Positions 7,172-14,648 of a DNA stretch of 64,000 nt are shown piece after piece (position 1 is the stretch's first letter; every line of letters starts with the position of its first letter). The stretch is from Streptococcus porcinus (GTDB lineage: Bacteria; Bacillota; Bacilli; Lactobacillales; Streptococcaceae), in NCBI RefSeq assembly GCF_901542335.1, contig NZ_LR594036.1, forward strand, positions 2,046,001 to 2,110,000, written 5' to 3'. Both the position numbers and the translations under genes were made by a program. The notes below the pieces were generated by a model that searched no databases, was not told the origin of the DNA, and was given only the letters and a program-made list of their open reading frames with translations.

Positions 7172-9475
7172 CTATCTAAAATAGTCAATAATCCCATTCC
7201 AGATACTTTTGGCTTTCTCTTTTAAGCCGTAGTTATTGACTGCATCCGAAATTGATTTCGAAGCATCTTCAGCTGATTTTCTAAGATTATCGATAATATC
7301 ATGAGATCCTTGAGCAGTTTCAGTACTTGTTTCATTTATTCCATAGACCGCCGAAATACCATTGGCAGCATAGGCGTTATCCACTTTAAACTGGCTACCT
7401 TTAGTGTAAGGTAAAATATAAGAGGCTTGTGTACTAAAGATTGCTGAAGCTGTTCCGGCACTGGAATCCGATAAATAATGGTGCTCGTCTGTCTTATTAA
7501 AACCTAGCCACTGACTAATAACAACGTCTGGGGTATAACCAATAACCCATTGGTCACCTGATAAATCTGGGTTAAAATCTGTTTCTGTTGTTCCTGTCTT
7601 ACCAGCTAATGTATAACCATAAACATTAGCATTGACAGCAGAGCCATTTGAAAACGTTCCTAACATCATACTAGTCATCTTATCAGCAACAGATTGACTA
7701 ATGACACGTTTGGACTGATCAGAATGCTCTTTGACAACTTTTCCACTTGCGGTTTCAATCTTAGTAATAAAGTGAGCTTTGTGCATCACCCCATTATTAG
7801 CAAATGCCGAATAAGCCTGAGCCATTTCAAGTGGATTCGTCGTAACGCTCCCACCTAAAGCAATTCCTAATTCTTTACTAGAAGAAGGCATATCTAAGCC
7901 AAATTTTTTACCATAAGCAATGGCTTTATCAACCCCCAAATCCTTAACCGTTGCAACAGCTGGAATATTATAAGAATTAGCTAAGGCCTGATACATCGGC
8001 ACATCTTCCGATTCATAATTTCCATAGTTATGAGGTTTGTAGTCACCAAAATCACGAACTGTGTTTGGTAAGAGCTTATCAATAGACCAACCAGAAGCTA
8101 TGGCTGGAGCGTAGACAATCAACGGTTTGATGGAAGAAGCCGGGCTACGTTTTGCCTGTGTAGCATAGTTGAAACTACGAAACTCTTGCTTCCCATCAGC
8201 ATTAACCCTTCCTACAAGTCCACGAACACCGCCAGTTTTAGGGTCTAGCGCAACACTAGCACCTTGAGCACTTGTCCCATCGTAAGCAGAAACAGGAAAA
8301 AGACTAGCAGTATTGAAAGTCGTTTGCATCCCTGTTTGGTAATTCTGATCTAATTCAGTGTAAATCTTATAGCCATTATTAACCAAGTCTTTTTCCGAAA
8401 TACCATAAGTAGAGATAGCTTCATTAATGACTGCATCGAAATAGGATGGGTATTTATAATCATCTGATTTACCAACGTAAGTGTCTGCTAAACGATTACC
8501 AATACCAATAGACTTAGACTCTTGGGCCTGTTGTTTGGTAATCTTACCAGCATCAACCATGACAGATAAAACGGTATCTCGCCGATTGGTCGCATTCTTA
8601 ATAGAATAAAGAGGATTATAAATTTCTGGACCCTTTAGCATTCCCGCCAAAGTGGCCGCCTCATCTAGGGTCAAATTGGCTGCGCTTGTTCCAAAGTACT
8701 TTCGACTGGCGTCTTCGACACCCCAAATTCCATTTCCAAAGTAAGAATTATTGAGGTACATGGTTAAAATTTCTTTTTTGCTGTACTTTTTGGTTAATTC
8801 TAAAGCTAAGAAAAATTCACGCGCTTTACGCTTAATCGTTTGATCTTGAGATAGATAAGCATTCTTTGCTAATTGTTGCGTAATTGTTGAGCCACCACCA
8901 AAATGTCCCGCAGTGGCAACTGCCAGTAGGAAACGGCTAAGATTAATACCGTTATTTTCATAAAAGGTGCGGTCCTCAGTTGCAATAACAGCATTCTCAA
9001 GATTGTCAGAAATAGCATCCAACTCTACATAGGTTCCTTTTTGACCTGATAAACTTCCAGCATACTCTGCTTTATTGTCATAAATAACAGTTGTTGCCTT
9101 TAATGCATTCTGTAAATCTGAAACCTTGGCCGTCTTGGATAAGTAAAAAAGATATGATCCTATCGCTAAAACGAGCGTCCCAATAACAATCAAGAAAATT
9201 TTTCCAATATGATACCGACGCCAAAAACGCCTGATTGGATTCCGAGGAGAAGGTAAGATAGCTTCTAACTTCTGCTTCCAAGCAGGCTCTTGTTTTTGTG
9301 GGTTCTCTGAGGACTCCCTCCGCCGATGAAAAGACGCTTTTGCTAGTTCTTCTTGGCTAGCTGTCTGGGATTCTTTAGTCAAACCCTCAGACATTTTGGA
9401 GGTTTCTCGTTCTTTTCGTTTTTCCGCATATTTTTTGGGTAAAAACTTCTTTTCAAGTAATTCTAAAAATGTCAT
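7172..9475 (-). CDS. pbp2a: Class A penicillin-binding protein 2a
   Basis: A 767-residue bifunctional peptidoglycan synthase. A cytoplasmic basic N-terminus (1-90) precedes one membrane helix (about 95-115). The glycosyltransferase (GT51) domain shows EDRTFYENNGIN, GGGSTITQQLAKNAYL and ARKYFG-like blocks around residues 165-300. The transpeptidase domain shows the SxxK site (SPASSIKPLI), the SxN motif (ANSYNIP) and KTG (LAGKTGTT). It acts outside the membrane in cell-wall polymerisation and cross-linking. Its position next to rpmG-secE-nusG is conserved in streptococci. No missing catalytic motif is seen. Confidence 0.95.
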   Translation of the reverse strand: MTFLELLEKKFLPKKYAEKRKERETSKMSEGLTKESQTASQEELAKASFHRRRESSENPQKQEPAWKQKLEAILPSPRNPIRRFWRRYHIGKIFLIVIGTLVLAIGSYLFYLSKTAKVSDLQNALKATTVIYDNKAEYAGSLSGQKGTYVELDAISDNLENAVIATEDRTFYENNGINLSRFLLAVATAGHFGGGSTITQQLAKNAYLSQDQTIKRKAREFFLALELTKKYSKKEILTMYLNNSYFGNGIWGVEDASRKYFGTSAANLTLDEAATLAGMLKGPEIYNPLYSIKNATNRRDTVLSVMVDAGKITKQQAQESKSIGIGNRLADTYVGKSDDYKYPSYFDAVINEAISTYGISEKDLVNNGYKIYTELDQNYQTGMQTTFNTASLFPVSAYDGTSAQGASVALDPKTGGVRGLVGRVNADGKQEFRSFNYATQAKRSPASSIKPLIVYAPAIASGWSIDKLLPNTVRDFGDYKPHNYGNYESEDVPMYQALANSYNIPAVATVKDLGVDKAIAYGKKFGLDMPSSSKELGIALGGSVTTNPLEMAQAYSAFANNGVMHKAHFITKIETASGKVVKEHSDQSKRVISQSVADKMTSMMLGTFSNGSAVNANVYGYTLAGKTGTTETDFNPDLSGDQWVIGYTPDVVISQWLGFNKTDEHHYLSDSSAGTASAIFSTQASYILPYTKGSQFKVDNAYAANGISAVYGINETSTETAQGSHDIIDNLRKSAEDASKSISDAVNNYGLKEKAKSIWNGIIDYFR

Positions 9476-9507
9476 AGTGTCATTATACCACTATGAGTAA
9501 TCAAGTT

Positions 9508-9894
9508 CTAGTTTGAACCTATTTGAACAGGTTTGGAATAGGCAATCCCATCAACTTGAAAGAGCAACCCGTCAGGTCCTCCATCTTGAGCAAACTCTGT
9601 TTGAATAGATTTACGAGCTGGGTATTTGCCATTAAAACGTTCTTTTATCACTTTTTCTAAAATTGGAAGGTTCCAAACATCACGAAAAAGACAATCCATT
9701 TTAACAACTGCTTCTAAACTTAAACCAACCAATCCGAGACGTCGTTCCATTTCATCGAAAGCACCATTAATTTGGTCTTCAATTGGTTGACCGACATTTC
9801 CAGTGCAAAAATTCAAAAAATAAAAATCACCTGCCTCCACAAGTCCTGTGTGAGCAGATTCTTCATTTACATCGTAACGTCTAATACTTTTCAT
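9508..9894 (-). CDS. RidA family protein (reactive enamine/imine deaminase type)
   Basis: A 128-residue YjgF/YER057c/UK114 (RidA) family protein. The conserved C-terminal block YPARKSIQTEF contains the arginine that binds the substrate carboxylate in active RidA proteins. FTGNVGQP-like sequence (FCTGNVGQPIEDQ) near residue 30 also fits. True RidA hydrolyses reactive enamines left by PLP enzymes; diverged paralogues often have unknown substrates. This copy deviates from canonical RidA at the N-terminus, so only the family is asserted. It lies directly upstream of pbp2a on the same strand, with no evident functional link. Confidence 0.8.
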   Translation of the reverse strand: MKSIRRYDVNEESAHTGLVEAGDFYFLNFCTGNVGQPIEDQINGAFDEMERRLGLVGLSLEAVVKMDCLFRDVWNLPILEKVIKERFNGKYPARKSIQTEFAQDGGPDGLLFQVDGIAYSKPVQIGSN

Positions 9895-9929
9895 TAGGTA
9901 TCCTTTTTTTTACTAATCAGTTTTTACTT

Positions 9930-9938
9930 ATTATACCA
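9930..9938 (-). promoter_or_regulatory. Extended -10 promoter of the RidA family gene
   Basis: Minus strand TGGTATAAT, about 35 bases upstream of the ATG. Transcription may continue into pbp2a, which follows after 32 bases. Confidence 0.5.
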
Positions 9939-10065
9939 ATTTATTAAGGAAATCCTATATCAAAAAAATTAAAAATACTTCTTTTTATCCTAAAAGGCAA
10001 AGACCGCCGTTAACCCAACTTTAAAGGTAGGTACATGGTTTTCAGTCATCCAAAACAAAGAAACA

Positions 10066-10074
10066 TGGTATAAT
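10066..10074 (+). promoter_or_regulatory. Extended -10 promoter of the small gene and the pseudouridine synthase
   Basis: Plus strand TGGTATAAT followed by a start region about 30 bases before the ATG at 10110. The -35 is weak. Confidence 0.5.
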
Positions 10075-10109
10075 GGTACTATAACTTATAGTAAACATTT
10101 AGAAAGAAT

Positions 10110-10316
10110 ATGGTAACATTTATGAAAAGATTTGAGGCCTTTAAAGAAACTTTATCTGCTGATAGTTTAAAAGCTATTTACGAAGAAACAAAGATGGAAG
10201 TCGCAAATGATGAACGCGAGGGTACCGAAGCTTTCTCCGCTGCTTTAGCAACCCAAATGGCTGTAAACCTTATTGAGAAGTATCACGATTGGCTCAATGA
10301 AAATCCAAACAAATAG
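10110..10316 (+). CDS. Small conserved streptococcal protein of unknown function
   Basis: A soluble, mostly helical acidic protein of 68 residues (MVTFMKRFEAFKETLSADSL...). I do not recognise a domain. The internal ATG at 10122 (MKRFEAF) is an alternative start, but the AGAAAG upstream favours 10110. Its end overlaps the start of the pseudouridine synthase gene, so translation of the two is probably coupled. No signal peptide, membrane segment or Cys motif is present. Confidence 0.65.
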   Translation: MVTFMKRFEAFKETLSADSLKAIYEETKMEVANDEREGTEAFSAALATQMAVNLIEKYHDWLNENPNK

Positions 10317-11187
10317 TCTCGGGGGTTTTAGAGTCACTTTCACCAACCCTTACTCACAAATGACTGTAAAAGAATTATTAGAAACTAAATTATTAATCCC
10401 TCGAAAAATCCGCCATTTTTTAAGAACAAAGAAGCATCTCTTGGTTAACCAGCAAGTGGTGACTTGGCAGGATTTGGTTACAAAAGGTGATGAGATCAGT
10501 TTAAGTTTTGATCCGGATGATTATCCTCAAAAAAAGATTCCTTTTGGCAACCCCCACTTAGTGGAGTGCCTTTATCAAGATTCTCACCTTATTGTGGTTA
10601 ATAAACCCGAAGGAATGAAGACACACGGAAACGAACCTAATGAGTTAGCACTTCTCAACCATGTCTCCGCTTTTGTAGGTCAAACCTGCTACATTATTCA
10701 TCGTTTAGATATGGAAACAAGTGGAGCTATTATCTTTGCCAAGAACCCATTTATTCTTCCCATTATGAATCGCTTACTTGAGAATCGTGAAATTGGCAGG
10801 AACTACTGGGCTTTGATTGATGGGGTAATTGAGAATAAGGATACAGTCCTACAGTTTCCTATCGGGCGCCATCGCCATGACCGAAGAAAAAGACTAGTTG
10901 ATTTAAAGCATGGTCAAAAAGCCATAACACATGTAAAACGGTTAAAAACGTATAGGCATCAGTTCAGTTTAGTTGATTGCTCCTTAAAGACCGGTCGAAC
11001 GCACCAGATTCGAGTCCACTTGTCATATATCGGCCACCCTATTGTCGGTGATCCTTTATATCAGCAGCAAACTGTCTCACAGCGCCTCATGTTACATGCC
11101 CATCAACTCTATTTCAAACACCCACTAACACTTGAATTAATTGTGGTTAAGGCCAAGTCAGAAACCTTTGAAAAAGGACTCCCTTAG
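10297..11187 (+). CDS. RluA/RluD family RNA pseudouridine synthase
   Basis: About 296 residues. An S4-like N-terminal RNA-binding region (residues 10-75) precedes a pseudouridine synthase domain. The catalytic motif HRLDMETSGAIIFAK contains the conserved aspartate, and the late motif GRTHQIRVHLSYIGHPIVGD is diagnostic. It converts uridine to pseudouridine in 23S rRNA or tRNA; the exact target cannot be read. I chose the ATG at 10297, inside the end of the previous gene; an upstream TTG at 10273 is possible but extends past the family N-terminus. The reading frame ends in a bidirectional terminator. Confidence 0.88.
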   Translation: MKIQTNSLGGFRVTFTNPYSQMTVKELLETKLLIPRKIRHFLRTKKHLLVNQQVVTWQDLVTKGDEISLSFDPDDYPQKKIPFGNPHLVECLYQDSHLIVVNKPEGMKTHGNEPNELALLNHVSAFVGQTCYIIHRLDMETSGAIIFAKNPFILPIMNRLLENREIGRNYWALIDGVIENKDTVLQFPIGRHRHDRRKRLVDLKHGQKAITHVKRLKTYRHQFSLVDCSLKTGRTHQIRVHLSYIGHPIVGDPLYQQQTVSQRLMLHAHQLYFKHPLTLELIVVKAKSETFEKGLP

Positions 11188-11197
11188 GAGTCCTTTT
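11172..11197. terminator. Bidirectional terminator between convergent genes
   Basis: A perfect 11-base stem AAAAGGACTCC / GGAGTCCTTTT with loop CTTA. It overlaps both stop codons of the converging genes and serves both strands. Confidence 0.85.
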
Positions 11198-12830
11198 ATT
11201 GACGTGTTAGCGTTAAACCAGGAGCTGATTTACTGTAATCAAACTCTTTATCCAAACCGGTTTGCCATATAATTGATGTTAAACGATCACCATCAAGATG
11301 GAAACCATATTCGTATTTTATGTTCATACCACCAATACCTCCTCCGATAATCACAACTTCACCAGTTCCAGAGGAGAAGCTTAAGCGATAGTCACCAGGA
11401 GATTTTTCTTCTACCTTGCTGATCTTAGCACTTAATGTTTCTTCTTTTCTTTTAGGATCTTTATAGGTGGTTTTACGCGTTATAGTACCATCCTCATCAA
11501 TAATCACGGTATAAGTAACATCATCCTTAGTACCTTTCCAAGTACCAGCCATACCTTCAGGTAAAGGCGACGGCGCCTTTACCTGATTTTTCTCACTAAC
11601 TACCGTAATATTTTTATCACCAGCTTCACTAACGAGATACTTATCCCCTGATTTTTTCAAGGTCATTTTACCTGTGATATCTTGAATAATATGGCCTGAG
11701 GAACCTTTCGTAGGGTCTGTATCCTTGTTATAGGTATAATCATAATTCGCAATAAAATCAATTAGATATGCCTCTTTGCCAACTTGAGTCAAACCACTTA
11801 AAACGACATTTGGAATAGCAAAACTAGAAGCCTTACGCTTGTCTGTTTCAAGCTTAGCTTTAACACTTTCTTTCAATCCCTTATAAAAGCTATTGTTAGC
11901 ACCATTTTCAAAAACATCATTCAGTTTTGTTGAGTCTTGACGAGTACTTGTATAGATCATTAATTGATCAAAGGCTGATAGTAAATATTGTCCAGCTTTA
12001 TCTTTAGCTAGTAAATTATCCACATCTAATGAGATACTTGAATCTTCTCGAATATCATCCAGCCCAACTTTTTTAGAGAGTAGTTCTCCATCCGGAAAAG
12101 TCTTTTTTACATAAGCTTGCGCTGAATGGGTTACCGGGTAATCTTTAACATCGTAAATGCCATCTTTCAAGCTACCAATCCGACTGTCGTCAAAATATAA
12201 ATCGCCATCAACTAAATTACTGCTAACGGTAAAATTCTTAAACGTTACCGATAAATCTAAAATTTGATTTGTCCCATCATATTTTTTACTAATAACAACT
12301 TTTCTTCCCTTATAGTTGCCATTGATACTAGCTTTATAATCGGCAATCGGCAATCGTTTTAGTTCTGTCGAAAAGTGGTCAGAGTCAGAATGTGCTACCA
12401 TTTTCTGGTTTAATAAAATATCTTCATTAGGAAGATTCGTTTTTATTGTCAAAGACATTGGCTTCATAGCGATATAATAGGCAGGGAAAATACCGAAATG
12501 GCGCCCTTTGGCCTTAAGATATATAGAATCAGATGCATCTGCCTCACTTAGCTTCTTTTTGATCTGGTTGATTTCTGACTTCTTCAGACGAGTAAAATGG
12601 GCAAAGTTTGCCTCGTCATTGGTAATCTTTTCATTGGTATCTGACCAAATTAGATACTCTTTAATATTTTCAAATACAGAACCTGTTGAGAGACTCCTTG
12701 CTTTCGTGTAACGATTAATGACATTAGCTTTTGAATAATAGAAACTACCAAAAGCAATAACACCTAAAAATAGCAAACCTAGGAAGCTAAAGCTGATTTT
12801 AATCCATTTCCTTTTAAAAAATTGTTTCAT
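11196..12830 (-). CDS. TcaA-like membrane-anchored extracellular protein
   Basis: A 544-residue protein with a short basic cytoplasmic N-terminus and one membrane helix (residues about 12-32), then a large outside portion. Layout and sequence texture resemble the TcaA family of Firmicutes (cell-envelope proteins linked to wall stress and glycopeptide response in staphylococci), though without the N-terminal zinc ribbon seen in many members. The final 110 residues (GTWKGTKDDVTYTVIIDEDG...) look like a lipocalin-type beta domain. The function in streptococci is unknown. It is transcribed alone, convergent with the pseudouridine synthase. The family call is tentative. Confidence 0.6.
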   Translation of the reverse strand: MKQFFKRKWIKISFSFLGLLFLGVIAFGSFYYSKANVINRYTKARSLSTGSVFENIKEYLIWSDTNEKITNDEANFAHFTRLKKSEINQIKKKLSEADASDSIYLKAKGRHFGIFPAYYIAMKPMSLTIKTNLPNEDILLNQKMVAHSDSDHFSTELKRLPIADYKASINGNYKGRKVVISKKYDGTNQILDLSVTFKNFTVSSNLVDGDLYFDDSRIGSLKDGIYDVKDYPVTHSAQAYVKKTFPDGELLSKKVGLDDIREDSSISLDVDNLLAKDKAGQYLLSAFDQLMIYTSTRQDSTKLNDVFENGANNSFYKGLKESVKAKLETDKRKASSFAIPNVVLSGLTQVGKEAYLIDFIANYDYTYNKDTDPTKGSSGHIIQDITGKMTLKKSGDKYLVSEAGDKNITVVSEKNQVKAPSPLPEGMAGTWKGTKDDVTYTVIIDEDGTITRKTTYKDPKRKEETLSAKISKVEEKSPGDYRLSFSSGTGEVVIIGGGIGGMNIKYEYGFHLDGDRLTSIIWQTGLDKEFDYSKSAPGLTLTRQ

Positions 12831-12969
12831 ATTGGTATCCCTTTCACTGCGAACTAATCTTTATTATACCAAATTTATAAGTATTCTCCTAAAAAATCCA
12901 AAATATTAAAAACAACATACCTGTTAAACTTTTAGAAAGTTTATAAAGTCCTCCAATATCGATAAATGA

Positions 12970-12998
12970 TTGAATTTATTTTTTTTGTAGTATATAAT
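12970..12998 (+). promoter_or_regulatory. Promoter of the C69 dipeptidase gene
   Basis: TTGAAT (12970-12975), 17 bases, TATAAT (12993-12998). A CGGAGGA Shine-Dalgarno sits nine bases before the ATG at 13034. Confidence 0.75.
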
Positions 12999-13033
12999 GT
13001 TATTGGAAGCGCACACATTTTCGGAGGATTATT

Positions 13034-14536
13034 ATGAACGCAAAAAAATTTACTCTCACAGCAGCAACATTTTTAGCTGCTTTTGGTTGTTATTCATCTG
13101 TTGATGCTTGTACAGGTTTCATCATTGGTAAAGATTTAACAACAGACGGATCAACTCTTTACGGACGAACAGAGGATTTAGAGCCAAACCATAACAAGAC
13201 ATTTATTGTTAGAGATGCAAAAGATCACAAAAAAGGAGAGATGTGGAAGGACAAAGCTAATGGATTTGAATATCCCCTACCAGGTCATTCCTTTAAGTAT
13301 ACAGCTGTCCCTGATGTTACTCCAGAACAAGGAGTCTTTGATGAAGCTGGTTTTAACGAACATGGTGTTTCTATATCTGCCACAGTCTCTGCTTCTGCAA
13401 ATGCAAAGATCTTAAAAAAAGATCCTTATGTTAAAAATGGTTTAGCAGAGTCTTCAATGGCTTCCGTCATTCTCCCAAGCGTAAAAACAGCTAAAGAAGG
13501 CGTCCAACTCATCGCAAAAATCGTTAAAGAAAAGGGAGCTGCTGAAGGTAATATCATTACTATTGCTGATAAGGATGGCGTTTGGTATATGGAAATTCTA
13601 TCAGGGCACCAATATGTAGCCATTAAATTTCCAAACGATAAATTTGCTGTCTTTCCAAATACTTTCTACTTAGGCCATGTCAACTTCGATGATAAAGAAA
13701 ACACTATTGCATCTGCTGATGTTAAAAAGATTGCAAAGGAAGCTGGATCCTATAAAGAAGTGGACGGACAGTTCCATATTGCACGATCCTACAATCCCAA
13801 AATGGATGATGCCAACCGATCTCGCTCGTACTCAGGTATTAAATCTCTAGACCCTGATTCTAAGGTCACTTATAAAGATGATAATTTTGAATTATTACAA
13901 AGTACTACTAAAAAATTCACCTTAGAAGATGCTATCAAATTACAACGTAATCGCTTTGAAGGCCTAGACTTAAAACCTCTGGATCAAATGGAGCTAGATG
14001 GTAAAGGAAAGCCTAAATCAAAAGAAGCAATAAAAGGTTACGCCTATCCTATTTCCAATCCAAATGTGATGGAAGCACATATTTTCCAACTTAAACATGA
14101 CATTCCTGCTGAAATGGGAGGTGGTGTTATGTGGCTATCTATTGGAAGTCCAAGAAACGCTCCATATTTACCTTATCTAGGTAACATCAGCCAAACTTAC
14201 AAAGCATATCATGAAAACAGTACTAAATATAACAAAGACTCTTGGTATTGGACTGTATCACATATTAACGATATGGTTGCCGCTAATCCTAAAAAATTTG
14301 GCACTGAAGTTATTGACGAGATGAAAAAGCTCGAAAAAAACTGGATGGCCGAGCAAGAAACAACAAATCAAGAAGTTTCTAAATTAATCTCAAGCGACCC
14401 TAAAGCTGCTCAAGAAAAAGCTAACCGAGACTCTATGAATCGCGCCGAAAAAACCTTTAAACGTCTTAAAGAAATTGAATCTAAGCTAGAAAAAGAAAGT
14501 CCTAAAAGTAGAGATAAAAAAGTAAAAAATAAGTAG
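13034..14536 (+). CDS. Secreted C69-family dipeptidase
   Basis: A 500-residue peptidase of the C69 (PepD) group of N-terminal-nucleophile hydrolases. Residues 1-25 form a signal peptide ending SSVDA. The next residue is Cys26 (CTGFIIGKDLTTDGS), the family nucleophile, so signal cleavage would itself expose the active N-terminal cysteine. Further family blocks are YGRTED and ESSMASVI. The C-terminal tail (430-500) is Lys/Glu-rich and coiled, without an LPXTG signal, suggesting release or charge-based retention. Known PepD enzymes of lactobacilli are cytoplasmic and cleave dipeptides; an exported form probably feeds peptide uptake. The substrate is unknown. Confidence 0.88.
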   Translation: MNAKKFTLTAATFLAAFGCYSSVDACTGFIIGKDLTTDGSTLYGRTEDLEPNHNKTFIVRDAKDHKKGEMWKDKANGFEYPLPGHSFKYTAVPDVTPEQGVFDEAGFNEHGVSISATVSASANAKILKKDPYVKNGLAESSMASVILPSVKTAKEGVQLIAKIVKEKGAAEGNIITIADKDGVWYMEILSGHQYVAIKFPNDKFAVFPNTFYLGHVNFDDKENTIASADVKKIAKEAGSYKEVDGQFHIARSYNPKMDDANRSRSYSGIKSLDPDSKVTYKDDNFELLQSTTKKFTLEDAIKLQRNRFEGLDLKPLDQMELDGKGKPKSKEAIKGYAYPISNPNVMEAHIFQLKHDIPAEMGGGVMWLSIGSPRNAPYLPYLGNISQTYKAYHENSTKYNKDSWYWTVSHINDMVAANPKKFGTEVIDEMKKLEKNWMAEQETTNQEVSKLISSDPKAAQEKANRDSMNRAEKTFKRLKEIESKLEKESPKSRDKKVKNK

Positions 14537-14611
14537 ACTTTGACTACCTTTAAGCTTTATTTAAGTTAAGATGTTTAATCTATGGGCATCCTAACCCTTT
14601 TTTCATAAGTT

Positions 14612-14646
14612 TAATAGCGCCCCTGATTTTCAGGAGCGCTATTTTT
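14612..14646. terminator. Bidirectional terminator
   Basis: Near-perfect 14-base inverted repeat AATAGCGCCCCTGA / TCAGGAGCGCTATT with T tracts on both sides. It lies between the convergent dipeptidase and G5/metallopeptidase genes. Confidence 0.8.
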
Positions 14647-14648
14647 GT

